Assembly (NCBI RefSeq): GCF_049472135.1
Contig: NZ_JBMOVV010000001.1
Location: 428,264 to 492,263, forward strand
Source: Arcobacter_B sp049472135
Lineage (GTDB): Bacteria; Campylobacterota; Campylobacteria; Campylobacterales; Arcobacteraceae
Reading direction: 5' to 3'
Length of the DNA: 64,000 nt
Part shown: positions 42,205 to 52,364 of the stretch, piece after piece
Numbering within the stretch: position 1 is the first letter of the stretch
How the letters are laid out: the number at the start of each line of letters is the position of its first letter
The notes under the pieces: model-generated
Database searches by the model: none
Seen by the model: only the letters and a program-made list of their open reading frames with translations
What the model was told of the DNA's origin: nothing
Translations under genes and position numbers: made by a program

Positions 42205-43026
42205 ATGCAAGAGTGGCAAAATATATACTCAAATTTTGATCCTGTGGCATTTAATGTCGCAGGAATATCTGTACATTGGTATGGAATTATGTATGCCCTT
42301 GCCCTACTTTCAGCTATTTTTGTTGCAAAATGGTTTATAAAAAAAGATAAATTACCAATTTCAAATGAACTATTTGATTCTTATATTTGGTGGGTTGAAA
42401 TAGGTGTAATTTTAGGTGCAAGATTAGGATATATTCTTTTTTATGATACTAATACAATGTATTATCTAACACATCCATGGCAAATATTTAATCCTTTTGT
42501 AGATGGTGTATTTGTTGGAATTGCAGGTATGAGTTATCATGGTGCATTTATTGGATTTATTATTGCTTCATATCTATTCTGTAGAAGAAATAAAGTCTCT
42601 TTCTGGTTTTTAGCTGATATTTCTGTTTTAGGAATTTCTGCTGCATATGTATTTGGAAGAATTGGTAACTTTGTAAATCAAGAGTTAGTTGGTAGAGCTA
42701 CAGATGTTTCTTGGGGTATATATGTTGATGGAATATTAAGACATCCATCTCAATTATATGAAGCATTTTTAGAAGGAATTTTAGTATTTGTAGTCTTAGT
42801 TTATTTTAGAAATAGAAAAACTTTTGATGGGCAATTAGCAATAATGTATGGTGTTCTTTATTCTATTATGAGAATAATAGCAGAGTTTTTCAGGCAACCA
42901 GATATTCAGTTAGGATTCATTTATAGCAATTGGCTTACTATGGGAATGCTTATTTCAGGGCTTTTTGCACTGATTTGTATAGTTTTTTATGTAGTTTTAA
43001 AAAGTGGAAATTTAAATAAAAGATAG
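42205..43026 (+). CDS. lgt: Prolipoprotein diacylglyceryl transferase
   Basis: The protein has 273 residues and about seven spans. The Lgt signature GRIGNFVNQELVGR, HPSQLYEA and GMSYHGAFIG are intact. It transfers diacylglycerol to lipobox cysteines, including those of the lipoproteins in this window. A hairpin follows the gene. Confidence 0.96.
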   Translation: MQEWQNIYSNFDPVAFNVAGISVHWYGIMYALALLSAIFVAKWFIKKDKLPISNELFDSYIWWVEIGVILGARLGYILFYDTNTMYYLTHPWQIFNPFVDGVFVGIAGMSYHGAFIGFIIASYLFCRRNKVSFWFLADISVLGISAAYVFGRIGNFVNQELVGRATDVSWGIYVDGILRHPSQLYEAFLEGILVFVVLVYFRNRKTFDGQLAIMYGVLYSIMRIIAEFFRQPDIQLGFIYSNWLTMGMLISGLFALICIVFYVVLKSGNLNKR

Positions 43027-43033
43027 AAAAAGG

Positions 43034-43055
43034 AAATAGTTAGGATTAACTATTT
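43034..43055. terminator. Bidirectional hairpin after lgt
   Basis: AAATAGTTA (43034-43042) and TAACTATTT (43047-43055) pair around GGAT. The right arm covers the stop of the convergent small zinc-site gene, and TTTC follows. Confidence 0.65.
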
Positions 43056-43309
43056 TCTTCAATATAACCAGATTCAATAGCTAATTCGTCTATCTTCTTT
43101 TTTAATAAATCTAATCTCCATCCATGTCTATTAGCAAAATTTTCTATTTCAGCTTCTCTTTGTTCTGGTGTACAAAATACAAAAATTCTTTTTAAGAATG
43201 GTCTTGGAATTTGTATAGCTATTAATTGAAAATAGTTCTCTTTACAGCTTCTTGAACAAAAAGCTTTGCTCATAGCAATTTTCTTTTTGCAGTATGGACA
43301 ATGCGACAT
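43046..43309 (-). CDS. Small protein with N-terminal zinc-ribbon-like site
   Basis: The protein has 87 residues. CPYCKKKIAMSKAFCSRSCKENYF holds four cysteines in a CxxC...CxxxC pattern that should bind zinc, followed by a helical part (PEQREAEIENFANRHGWRL). Its ATG overlaps the stop of the next upstream gene by one base. Unknown function. Confidence 0.65.
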   Translation of the reverse strand: MSHCPYCKKKIAMSKAFCSRSCKENYFQLIAIQIPRPFLKRIFVFCTPEQREAEIENFANRHGWRLDLLKKKIDELAIESGYIEENS

Positions 43310-43506
43310 TATTTATTACCTTTTTGAATTAATTTGTAGAACTTTGCTTTGGTGACATCTTGTAAGAATTTTGGATCAATTTCATGTAGAGCTATAATAT
43401 CCACTTCCTTATCTTCCATAAGCCAACCTTTTCCTGTATCTTTTATTATTTCTTCATCGAAAAGTTTGATTAACTCTTCCTTTGATACTATAAGTTCTTC
43501 TTGCAT
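43309..43506 (-). CDS. Small acidic protein, unknown
   Basis: The product has 65 residues (MQEELIVSKEELIKLFDEE onwards), acidic and helical, with no recognised motif. It is coupled to the zinc-site protein by a one-base stop/start overlap, so they form a small operon downstream of the response regulator. Confidence 0.6.
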   Translation of the reverse strand: MQEELIVSKEELIKLFDEEIIKDTGKGWLMEDKEVDIIALHEIDPKFLQDVTKAKFYKLIQKGNK

Positions 43507-43544
43507 ATTATAACTTTTTTATTAACGTTTGTAAATAGATAATC

Positions 43545-44246
43545 TTATTTTTTAAGATTATCTATTGTATATCCCTTATTTGAATGATTTTTTACTATTT
43601 CATAATAAGTTTTTTGTCTAACTTTATTTACAATATTTCTCATAGTGTAAATTGACATATCTTTACCTTTCCAAACTACTTCTTTAATTAAATCATAGTC
43701 AACAATTTCATTTCTTTTAGAAATTAAAAGTTTTAAGAAAGATTTTTCAAGTCTAGTAAATTCAATTAGAACACCACCAGCTTTGAAGAATTGATCTCTG
43801 TATTCATCAAAATAAATTCCATGATCAAACTCGATTTTGTCACCTCTTTTTGTTTGGTTAAGACACATAATTACAGCTAGTTTAATATCTTTAGCTCTTA
43901 AAGGCTTAGATAAGAAAGTGTAAGCTCCATTATTTATAGCAGTAACAATATTTTCATTTTCATCTGAATCTGAAATAATTATTTTTGGTAAAGTAGGTGC
44001 AACTTCAGAAAGTTCATTACATAATTCTGAAAATGAAACACCTTCAATGTTTGTATCAATAACAGCCATATCATAAGTACTAGAAGTAGCTAATTGAATA
44101 GCTTCTTCTAAATTTTTTGCAATTTTCAATTCCTTGAAATATTCGTCAAATTCATTTTCTATAGTCTGATGTACATTCTCATCAGCACTAATAAAAAGTA
44201 ACTTAGCGTTGTATAGTTTTCTTATATTTCTTACTGTCTTTAACAT
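43545..44246 (-). CDS. OmpR-type response regulator
   Basis: The protein has 233 residues. The receiver domain has the acidic pair in FISADEN, the phospho-acceptor Asp in DMAVIDTNIEG and the Lys in FLSKPL. The C-terminal winged helix (about 150-230) has FTRLEKSFLKLLISKRNEIV and NIVNKVRQKT, with GYTIDN at the wing. No histidine kinase is adjacent, so the partner is encoded elsewhere. It likely regulates transcription. Confidence 0.88.
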   Translation of the reverse strand: MLKTVRNIRKLYNAKLLFISADENVHQTIENEFDEYFKELKIAKNLEEAIQLATSSTYDMAVIDTNIEGVSFSELCNELSEVAPTLPKIIISDSDENENIVTAINNGAYTFLSKPLRAKDIKLAVIMCLNQTKRGDKIEFDHGIYFDEYRDQFFKAGGVLIEFTRLEKSFLKLLISKRNEIVDYDLIKEVVWKGKDMSIYTMRNIVNKVRQKTYYEIVKNHSNKGYTIDNLKK

Positions 44247-44350
44247 GTTATTACTCTTTATGTATTAATTTTCAATATAATAATAACAAATATTTCTTTA
44301 CATGTCAAAATAAATATTATAATTTTTATTAATTTAAGTAATAATTAAGG

Positions 44351-47032
44351 TTATTTTAAACTTTTCCATGACTCTCCTACGCATGTAGAGACTTTTAGAG
44401 GAATTTTTAATTTATATATATTTTCCATTATTTGTGCTAAATCTGAAGTTATTTTTTCAATTTCTTCTTCTTTTACTTCAAAAATAAGTTCATCATGTAT
44501 TTGTAACAACATTCGTATGTTTTCATTATTTTTATATTTTTTATGGATTTCAAGCATTGATAATTTAATTAAATCTGCTGCACTTCCTTGGAAAAGTGTA
44601 TTAACAGATTCTCTTAAATATGCAGCTTTTTGCATACCATTTGCTGAATTGAAATCAAAAAGTCTTTTTCTATTAATTAATGTTTTTACATAACCATTTT
44701 CAAAAGCAAAATCTTCAATTGATTTTAAATACTCTTTTACATTTTTGAAGGCTTCAAAATATGACTCTATATAAACTTTTGCTTCTTTAGCAGGAATACC
44801 TAAAGTATCACCTAGCTTTTTAGAACCCATTCCATATAATAAACCAAAGTTAATTGATTTTGCAATTGATCTTTTTGCATCAGCTTCTTCTTCACCAAAA
44901 ATTTTAACAGCAGTTTGTCTGTGAATATCTAGGTCATGATTAAATGCTTCAACTAATGCTTCATCTTCACTAAAATGAGCAAGAAGTCTTAGCTCAATTT
45001 GAGAGTAGTCAATACCTACAAGTTTATATCCATCCTGAGGAATAAAAGCGTTTCTTATTTGATTTCCAACATTACTTCTTACAGGAATATTTTGTAAGTT
45101 TGGATTTTTCGAACTTAATCTTCCTGTTGCTGTCCCTGTTTGTAAAAATGAAGTATGAATTTTATTAAATTCATTTTCAAGTGAAAGTTTTAATAAAGGC
45201 TCAAGATATGTTGATTGTAATTTATGAGCTTCTCTATACTCTAATAATAAAGGAATGATTTCATGTTCATCAATTAATTTATGTAAAACAACTTCATTTG
45301 TACTGTATCCTGATTTTGTTTTTTTAACTACTGGAAGTTGTAATGTCTCAAATAAAATACCACCTAATTGTTTAGGTGAGTTAATATTAAATTCAACACC
45401 AGCTAGTTTATAAATTTTTTCTGTTAATTCAACTAGATGAATACTATTTTTTTCTTTTAGCTCTTCAAGAATTTTTGGATCAACTTTTATCCCATTATTT
45501 TCCATATTTACTAAAACTTTAATAAAATCAAATTCATATTTAAAAGCAATATCTAAAAGTTCACTATTTTCTTCATCTTTAAATAGTTCTAATTGTTTAT
45601 TGAAAAGCTTTAGTGTCATAAGAGCATCTTCCGCAGCGTAGTTACAAGCCTCTTCAATATTTACATTTGAAAAGTTTTCACCTTTTTTTACTACATCTTT
45701 ATATGCAATCATTTTATGTTCAAAATATCTATCAATTTGATAATCTAAGCCTAACTTATCAGCTGTATCTAATAGCCAAGATAAAATCATAGTATCAGCA
45801 TATAAGTTTAATTCAATATTCAGATTTTCTTTTACAATCACATAATCGTATTTGAAGTTTTGTAAAACTAATTTAAATTCATTTAATTTTTCAATAGCCT
45901 TTTTTGAACTCTCTAGGCTTACTTGCTCCCCTACTCCTAAATAGAAGTGTGAAATTGGTACATAATAAGCTTTATTTGTTTCATATGCAAAAGAAAAACC
46001 AACAATTTTTGCATTTTTTGCATCTATATCAGTTGTTTCTGTATCAAAAGCAACGATAGAGTCTTTTGGAATTGAGTTGATTACTTCAAAAAGTTTTGTT
46101 TCATTATCAAGTAAAATATACTCATAATTCTCTTTTACTTTTGGTTCAGGTATTTTTGTTTTATAGTTTAATCCATTTTTATTTACCCTATCAATTATTC
46201 TATTCATATCATAATCATTTAATATATCAGCTATTTTTAAAATTGGATTTTCTTCAGGTAATGTAAACTCTTCTAAATTATCAATACAATGACAATCTTG
46301 ACTTAAAGTAACTAATTGTTTTGAAACAAAAGCCATCTCTTTACCTTCTGTAAGTAAAGTTTTCCATCTTTTTTTCTCAATATTCTCTAAGTTATCATAG
46401 ATGTTTTCAAGCGTACCATACTCTTTTATTAAAGCTTCAGCAGTTTTAGCACCAACACCTTTTACTCCAGGAACATTATCAGCGCTATCCCCTAAAAGTG
46501 ATTGGTAATCAGTAAACTGTTCAGGTTTTACTCCAAATTTTGCATAACAGTTCTCTTCATTAATTACAACTTTTTTTATTGGGTCAAATAAGTAAATTTT
46601 GTCATCTTCTATTAATTGGTATAAATCTTTATCATGAGATACAATTCTTACTTCTAAATCTTTTTGCTTTGCATCATATGCGATTGATGCAATAATATCA
46701 TCTGCTTCAAATCCAGTTCTAATAGCAGTTTTAAAGCCCATCTTTTCAATCCAATCAATTGCAACAGGAAGTTGAGCTAATAAATCTTCAGGCACATCAG
46801 GTCTATGTGATTTATATTCTGGATATATTTCATTTCTAAAGGTATTACCTTTTGCATCTAATGCAAATACTAAATAATCTGTTTGAAAATCTTTACCAAT
46901 ATTTGATATAAAGTTCATAAAACCAGTTAGTAATCCTGTTGGAAAACCAGTTCTTGATTTTAAAGGTGGTAAAGCATAATAGGATCTAAATAAAAATCCA
47001 AATGTATCAATAACAGTAATAGTTTTTTTCAT
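44351..47032 (-). CDS. polA: DNA polymerase I
   Basis: The protein has 893 residues. The 5' nuclease domain covers about 1-290 (FALDAKGNTFR, GDSADNVPGVKGVG). A 3'-5' proofreading domain keeps its acids (VAFDTETTDID, NFKYDYVIV, YAAEDALMT), unlike Taq-type enzymes. Polymerase motifs A (GIDYSQIELRLLAHFS), B (AKSINFGLLYGMG) and C (LQIHDELIFEV) are complete. It repairs DNA and removes RNA primers. It is divergent from kdsB. Confidence 0.97.
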   Translation of the reverse strand: MKKTITVIDTFGFLFRSYYALPPLKSRTGFPTGLLTGFMNFISNIGKDFQTDYLVFALDAKGNTFRNEIYPEYKSHRPDVPEDLLAQLPVAIDWIEKMGFKTAIRTGFEADDIIASIAYDAKQKDLEVRIVSHDKDLYQLIEDDKIYLFDPIKKVVINEENCYAKFGVKPEQFTDYQSLLGDSADNVPGVKGVGAKTAEALIKEYGTLENIYDNLENIEKKRWKTLLTEGKEMAFVSKQLVTLSQDCHCIDNLEEFTLPEENPILKIADILNDYDMNRIIDRVNKNGLNYKTKIPEPKVKENYEYILLDNETKLFEVINSIPKDSIVAFDTETTDIDAKNAKIVGFSFAYETNKAYYVPISHFYLGVGEQVSLESSKKAIEKLNEFKLVLQNFKYDYVIVKENLNIELNLYADTMILSWLLDTADKLGLDYQIDRYFEHKMIAYKDVVKKGENFSNVNIEEACNYAAEDALMTLKLFNKQLELFKDEENSELLDIAFKYEFDFIKVLVNMENNGIKVDPKILEELKEKNSIHLVELTEKIYKLAGVEFNINSPKQLGGILFETLQLPVVKKTKSGYSTNEVVLHKLIDEHEIIPLLLEYREAHKLQSTYLEPLLKLSLENEFNKIHTSFLQTGTATGRLSSKNPNLQNIPVRSNVGNQIRNAFIPQDGYKLVGIDYSQIELRLLAHFSEDEALVEAFNHDLDIHRQTAVKIFGEEEADAKRSIAKSINFGLLYGMGSKKLGDTLGIPAKEAKVYIESYFEAFKNVKEYLKSIEDFAFENGYVKTLINRKRLFDFNSANGMQKAAYLRESVNTLFQGSAADLIKLSMLEIHKKYKNNENIRMLLQIHDELIFEVKEEEIEKITSDLAQIMENIYKLKIPLKVSTCVGESWKSLK

Positions 47033-47117
47033 TAATTTCTTCTTTCATAGTCGTATTTAAAGATATTATATTATAATATATACACTAAAAATAAGGTTTT
47101 ACACATAAGGAATTGAA

Positions 47118-47843
47118 ATGATTATTATACCTGCAAGATTAAATTCTAGTAGATTTGAAAATAAAATATTAGTTGATATTATGGGCTTACCAATGGTTAT
47201 TAAGACTGCAAAACAAGTAAGCTCTCTTGATAAAGTTGTGATTGCAACTGATAGTGAAGAAGTAGTAAATCTTGCAAAAGAGTATGGTTTTGATGCTGTT
47301 ATGACATCAAGTGACCACCAAAGTGGAACAGATAGAATTAATGAAGCAGTAAATAAACTTAATTTACCAGAAGATGAAATTATTGTAAATGTACAAGCTG
47401 ATGAACCTTTTATTGAGACACAAGTTGTTGAAGCTGTAATAAGTAGAGTAAAAACTGTTATTGAAAATGATGAAGATGTAATGATTACATCATGTTATAA
47501 AAAAATTAGTTCAGAGCTTGCAGATGACCCAAATCATGTAAAAGTAGTTTTAGATGAATTGGGAAATGCAATATATTTCTCAAGAGCTAAAGTTCCATAT
47601 CATAGAGACCATTATGATAATTCAAGTTATTATGGACACCTAGGTATTTATGGGTTTACAAAAAAATCACTTAATGCATTTTGTAAGTTAAATCCATCAA
47701 AGCTTGAATCAGTTGAAAAACTAGAGCAATTAAGAGCTATTGATAATGGAAATAATATTGCTATGGTTCAAGTAGAGTCTAGATCTTTTGGTATTGATAC
47801 GCAAGAAGATTTAAATAATGCTTTAAAAATATTTAACAAATAA
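47118..47843 (+). CDS. kdsB: 3-deoxy-manno-octulosonate cytidylyltransferase
   Basis: The protein has 241 residues. IIIPARLNSSRFENKIL and NVQADEPFI are the nucleotide-binding signatures; YGHLGIYGFTKKSL fits KdsB. It activates Kdo with CTP for lipid A-core assembly. AAGGAATTGAA precedes the ATG. lptB, also for lipopolysaccharide, lies further along. Confidence 0.95.
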   Translation: MIIIPARLNSSRFENKILVDIMGLPMVIKTAKQVSSLDKVVIATDSEEVVNLAKEYGFDAVMTSSDHQSGTDRINEAVNKLNLPEDEIIVNVQADEPFIETQVVEAVISRVKTVIENDEDVMITSCYKKISSELADDPNHVKVVLDELGNAIYFSRAKVPYHRDHYDNSSYYGHLGIYGFTKKSLNAFCKLNPSKLESVEKLEQLRAIDNGNNIAMVQVESRSFGIDTQEDLNNALKIFNK

Positions 47844-47939
47844 TTTTTTATTGATAGTTGTCATGGAAGTACTGAATATAAAGTAATTTTAAAGTATTTT
47901 TATGTAAAACTATAAAAACTAATAACATTAAGGTAAAGA

Positions 47940-49901
47940 ATGCATTTTAATGTCTTAATAGCTGATGAGAACCTTGAGGATTACTTAGGTTTTAATCAGC
48001 ACATTAAAAAATATACTAATGATATAACTATAAACTATTCAACAAATAGTAAAGAAGTTCTTTTTAATTTAGAGAATAAGAACTTATTAGTATTAAATAT
48101 TAACATTAGTAACTATGAACAAATTACTCAAAGATGTAGACAGCTTGATATAGCTGTATTACTTATTTGCAATAATGAAACATCTAAAAAAGATTATGAC
48201 TATATCTTGTCTCCTATTGATTATGATGAGTTATATTTCAAACTTGAACACTATAATAGTCTACATGTAAGGGATGTTCAGTTTAAAAAAGAGCAAGAAC
48301 TATCAAGTTCAATAATAAATAATATTAACAATCCTCTTTTTCTTACTGATGGAAAAACAGTAATTTTTTCAAATCAATACTTTAACCAATTAACTTCATG
48401 TGAGAATGAAGAGGAAATAAACAACAAATATACAAAAATATCTAACCTTTTTGAAAATGAAAATGATTGTATCAAAAAAGGTGATGACAATTGGCTTACA
48501 ATAACTGAAAAAGAAGATAATAAAGTTTGTATTATTGATAAAGATGAAAAAAAATATTTTACTATTCAAAAAATATTTTTAGCTCATAATCAAACAAATA
48601 TAATTCTTTTAAATGATATATCTCATGAAATTAAATACAAGAATGATTTATATAATCTTTTATACACAGATAATTTAACTTCTTTACCTAATAGAGCTAA
48701 ATTAATTGATAGTTTACAGCATAATCGACTAAATCTTGATGCAATTTCAATCTTTGATATAAACTCATTTAAAGAAATAAATGATTTCTTTGGGCATAGA
48801 ATTGGAGATGATATTTTAAAAGGTGTTGGAGAATTAATTTATAGTTGTATAAAAGATTATGAACAGTTAAAATTATATAAGTTCCCAGCTGATACTTATT
48901 GTATTACTAATACAAATTTAGAACAAGATAAGTTTTTAGAAATTGTTCAAAATATATCCGAAGAAGTTTATAAAAAAGTCTTTTATTATGAACAGTATGA
49001 AATTGATGTTAGAATTACCGCTGGAATCTCTTTTTCAAATAAAAACAACAAATTAATTACAGCAGATATTGCACTACAAAGTGCGAAAAAAGACCATAAA
49101 GACTATTTAGTATTTTACGATGAACTTGATAAATTTCAAGAGTATGAAAACAATATGCTTTGGTCTAAAAAATTAAAAACAGCATTTAATAATGATAAAA
49201 TTGTTGTATTTTATCAACCACTTATTAATAATAAGACTATGAAAGTGGATAAATATGAGTGTTTAGTGAGACTTATTGATGAAGATGAAAAAGTAATTTC
49301 TCCATTCTTCTTTTTAGATATTTCTAAAAAATCGAATCAATATACAAAACTTACAAAAATTGTTATTGAAAAATCTTTTAAAAAGTTTTCAGATTTACCA
49401 TTTGAATTTTCTGTAAATATATCTTATGAGGATATTGTTGAACCAGATTTTTTAGATTTTATTAAGGAAATGGTAAAAACTTACAATGTTTCAAATAAAG
49501 TAGTATTTGAAATTTTAGAGGATGAGAATGTTAAAAACTATGAGTTACTTATTAATTTTGTTGATGAAATTAAAGCTTTAGGTTGTAAAGTTGCAATTGA
49601 TGATTTTGGAAGTGGATACTCTAATTTTGAACACTTATTAAAGATGAATGTTGATTATTTAAAGATTGATGCTTCTTTAATTAAAAATATTGCAATTGAT
49701 GAAAACTCATTTAAAATAACAAAAACTATTGTAGAATTTGCTAAGAATTTAAATTTAAAAACAATTGCAGAATTTGTAGAGAATGAAGAGATTTTTAAAA
49801 TTATAAAAGAATTAGGAACTGACTATTCACAAGGTTACTATTTCTCAGCACCAATAGCTGAACCTAATTTGTACGAATTTATAGGAGAGAACAATGAATA
49901 A
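47940..49901 (+). CDS. Pseudo-receiver / PAS-like / degenerate GGDEF / EAL protein, probable c-di-GMP phosphodiesterase
   Basis: The protein has 653 residues. Residues about 1-120 resemble a receiver, but the phospho-acceptor position reads NLLVLNINIS (Asn for Asp) and the Lys-Pro is SP. A PAS-like part follows. The GGDEF domain (about 228-390) reads KFPADTY at its active loop, so it should not make c-di-GMP. The EAL domain (about 400-650) keeps key residues: YECLVRL, SVNIS, FEILEDEN, AIDDFGSGYSNF, KIDASLIK and AEFVEN. The predicted activity is c-di-GMP hydrolysis. Its end overlaps the next, GGDEF gene by eight bases. Confidence 0.85.
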   Translation: MHFNVLIADENLEDYLGFNQHIKKYTNDITINYSTNSKEVLFNLENKNLLVLNINISNYEQITQRCRQLDIAVLLICNNETSKKDYDYILSPIDYDELYFKLEHYNSLHVRDVQFKKEQELSSSIINNINNPLFLTDGKTVIFSNQYFNQLTSCENEEEINNKYTKISNLFENENDCIKKGDDNWLTITEKEDNKVCIIDKDEKKYFTIQKIFLAHNQTNIILLNDISHEIKYKNDLYNLLYTDNLTSLPNRAKLIDSLQHNRLNLDAISIFDINSFKEINDFFGHRIGDDILKGVGELIYSCIKDYEQLKLYKFPADTYCITNTNLEQDKFLEIVQNISEEVYKKVFYYEQYEIDVRITAGISFSNKNNKLITADIALQSAKKDHKDYLVFYDELDKFQEYENNMLWSKKLKTAFNNDKIVVFYQPLINNKTMKVDKYECLVRLIDEDEKVISPFFFLDISKKSNQYTKLTKIVIEKSFKKFSDLPFEFSVNISYEDIVEPDFLDFIKEMVKTYNVSNKVVFEILEDENVKNYELLINFVDEIKALGCKVAIDDFGSGYSNFEHLLKMNVDYLKIDASLIKNIAIDENSFKITKTIVEFAKNLNLKTIAEFVENEEIFKIIKELGTDYSQGYYFSAPIAEPNLYEFIGENNE

Positions 49902-51213
49902 AGAGATTTTAGAGAACATCTCTGTTTTGTATGTAGAAGATGAAAACGATGTAAGAGAATTTACAGCAAAACTATTAGGTTCATTGGTAAAAAAAGTCTA
50001 TACAGCTGCTAATGGTTTAGAAGGTTTAGAAACTTTTAAAGAATATTCAAATGAGATTGATTTAATTGTTTCTGATATAAACATGCCTAAAATGGATGGT
50101 CTTGAAATGTGTACACAAATTAAAGATATCAATAAAGAGATACCTATTGTAATCACAAGTGCACACAATGATCCAAACTTCTTAAAAAGAGCTATTGATG
50201 TTGGTGTTAATACTTATGCTATGAAACCTATTGATTTATATCAGTTAGTAGAAAGTATGATAAAAGCAATAGAGCCAATTATTCTAAAGAGAGAATTAGA
50301 GCAATTAAATGTTTCTTTGGAATCAAGAGTAGAACAAGAAGTACAAAAGTTAAAGTCTATTTTAGATGCACAAGATAATATTGTTATTGTTACTAATAAT
50401 GATGCTTTAACAAATGTTAATAAAAAGTTCTTAGAGTTTTTCCAAGTAAATAGTATTGATGAGTTTAGTTCTAAAACAGCTAATATTTATGAATTATTCC
50501 AAGAAGAGTATGGTTTTATTACAAAAGATTTATTAATTAAGCAGGAGTGCTGGATAAGTTATATCAAAAAACTTCCTGAAATTGATAGAGTTGTAAAAAT
50601 GAAAAACTCTGAAAATGAAGAAAGAATTTTTACTGTAAATATTGATAATTATGATGAAAAAGATAACTATTTTGTTCTATCTTTAACTGATATTACAGAG
50701 TTAAAAGAAAAATCTAATCTTTTAGAATATCAAGCTAGCCATGACCCTTTAACAGGTTTAAATAATAGAAATAAGTTTAAAGAGATTTATGGAAAAGAGA
50801 TTAGAAGAGGATTTAGATATAAAAATGACTTATCTTTAATAATCTTCGACCTTGACTTCTTTAAAAATGTAAATGACACGCATGGACACCAAATTGGGGA
50901 TGAAGTACTAAAAGATATTGCACAAGTTGTATTAGGAAATGTTAGAGAACATGATATTATTGTTAGATGGGGTGGTGAAGAGTTTTTAATCTTACTTCCT
51001 GAAACTTCAACTGATGGTTCTTTTAATGTGGCAGAAAAAATAAGAGTTGCAATTGAAGATAAAGAGTTCAGCTCTAAAAATTTAAAATTAACAGCTAGTT
51101 TTGGTATTAGTTCTTTAAAAGAAGGTGATGATGAAAATAGTCTTCTAACAAGAACTGATGAAGCTTTATATGAAGCTAAAAAAACTGGAAGAAATAAAGT
51201 TGTTATTCATTAA
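49894..51213 (+). CDS. Response regulator diguanylate cyclase (REC-PAS-like-GGDEF)
   Basis: The protein has 439 residues. The receiver has YVEDEND, DLIVSDINMPKMDG and MKPIDL, all phosphorylation residues intact. A coiled linker and PAS-like region (about 140-275) lead to a GGDEF domain with RWGGEEF and an I-site RxxD (REHD) five residues before it, so it should make c-di-GMP with product inhibition. GGAGAG precedes the ATG. It is translated with the EAL protein, pairing opposite activities. Confidence 0.92.
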   Translation: MNKEILENISVLYVEDENDVREFTAKLLGSLVKKVYTAANGLEGLETFKEYSNEIDLIVSDINMPKMDGLEMCTQIKDINKEIPIVITSAHNDPNFLKRAIDVGVNTYAMKPIDLYQLVESMIKAIEPIILKRELEQLNVSLESRVEQEVQKLKSILDAQDNIVIVTNNDALTNVNKKFLEFFQVNSIDEFSSKTANIYELFQEEYGFITKDLLIKQECWISYIKKLPEIDRVVKMKNSENEERIFTVNIDNYDEKDNYFVLSLTDITELKEKSNLLEYQASHDPLTGLNNRNKFKEIYGKEIRRGFRYKNDLSLIIFDLDFFKNVNDTHGHQIGDEVLKDIAQVVLGNVREHDIIVRWGGEEFLILLPETSTDGSFNVAEKIRVAIEDKEFSSKNLKLTASFGISSLKEGDDENSLLTRTDEALYEAKKTGRNKVVIH

Positions 51214-51239
51214 GAAGACTTTAGAAACTAAAGTCTTCT
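51213..51239. terminator. Bidirectional terminator between GGDEF gene and lptB
   Basis: AGAAGACTTTAG (51213-51224) and CTAAAGTCTTCT (51228-51239) form a perfect 12-bp stem around AAA. It starts at the last base of the GGDEF stop and covers the end of lptB. Confidence 0.75.
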
Positions 51240-51946
51240 CCTAAGTAGTGTTCTCTTACTTTATCGTTATTTTTGATTTCTTCACTTGTACCACTTGCTA
51301 ATAAAGCCCCTGCTTTCATAACATAAGCTCTATCACAAATCTCTAATGTTTCTCTTACATTATGGTCTGTAATTAAAACACCAATATTAATCTTAGTTAG
51401 TTGTGAAATAATCTCTTGAATATCTTTTACAGCAATAGGGTCAACTCCTGCAAAAGGTTCATCAAGAAGTAAGAATTTTGGATGAGAAACAAGGGCTCTA
51501 GCTATCTCTGTTCTTCTTCTCTCTCCTCCTGATAAAGAAACACCTTTTCTTTGTCTAATTGGCTCAATATTAAATATTTCAAGTAATTCTTCAACTCTTT
51601 TGTGCTGTTCTTCTTTATCATCTGTAACAATTTGTGCAGCTAGCATTAAATTATCTTCTACTGATAAATCTTTAAAAATTGAAGATTCTTGTGGTAAATA
51701 ACCAATACCTTTTAAAGCTCTTTTATGTAAAGGCAAATGAGTTATTTCTTTATCATCAAAATACACATCACCAGAACTAGGTCTTACAAGACCACAAACA
51801 GTATAAAATGTAGTTGTTTTACCTGCACCATTTGGTCCTAAAAGCCCAATAATCTCACCTGAGTTAACTTCTAATGAAATACCATGTAAAATCTCAGTTT
51901 TTTTAATACTTTTTTTAATATCTTTAATATGTAATTTATGATTCAA
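51221..51946 (-). CDS. lptB: LPS export ABC transporter ATPase LptB
   Basis: The protein has 241 residues. Walker A GPNGAGKTTTFY, signature LSGGERRRTEIAR, Walker B FLLLDEPFAGVDP and the H-loop TDHNVRETL are intact and of LptB type. It powers lipopolysaccharide extraction from the inner membrane with LptFG, not present here. It overlaps tsaE by 11 bases. Confidence 0.94.
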   Translation of the reverse strand: MNHKLHIKDIKKSIKKTEILHGISLEVNSGEIIGLLGPNGAGKTTTFYTVCGLVRPSSGDVYFDDKEITHLPLHKRALKGIGYLPQESSIFKDLSVEDNLMLAAQIVTDDKEEQHKRVEELLEIFNIEPIRQRKGVSLSGGERRRTEIARALVSHPKFLLLDEPFAGVDPIAVKDIQEIISQLTKINIGVLITDHNVRETLEICDRAYVMKAGALLASGTSEEIKNNDKVREHYLGEDFSF

Positions 51947-52364
51947 TTTTATATAGCCTTTTATTCTCTTTTTTTTCTATATTTATTACTAGAACTTCAT
52001 ATCCATATTCATTTAAAATTTCTTGAAGTTTTTTATCACCCCACTCAACAAAATGAAGACCCTCTTTTTCAAACTCTTCTAGCATTCCAAGTGATATAAA
52101 CTCTTCAAGTGTTTTATTATAAACATCATAGTGATAAATCTTATCTGAGTAAATTGATTGTAGTGAAAAAGTAGGAGATGTTACTAAATCATCTAATCCT
52201 AAACTTTTTACATAGTTTTTAACAAGGGTTGTTTTACCACTTGCTAAATCTCCTCTTAAGATAATAATACAGTCTTTATTTTCTAAGATGGTTTTTAGAT
52301 GAGAAATTAACTTATCTAATTCATTTTCTTTTAATTCAAACTCTTTTGCCAATTTTATATCCAA
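51936..52364 (-). CDS. tsaE: tRNA threonylcarbamoyladenosine biosynthesis ATPase TsaE
   Basis: The protein has 142 residues. P-loop GDLASGKTTLVKNYVKSLG, then TSPTFSLQSIY and FVEWGDK, match TsaE. It assists TsaB/TsaD in making t6A37 on tRNAs reading ANN codons. It is placed between lptB and trpD with overlap or no gap. Confidence 0.93.
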   Translation of the reverse strand: MDIKLAKEFELKENELDKLISHLKTILENKDCIIILRGDLASGKTTLVKNYVKSLGLDDLVTSPTFSLQSIYSDKIYHYDVYNKTLEEFISLGMLEEFEKEGLHFVEWGDKKLQEILNEYGYEVLVINIEKKENKRLYKIES

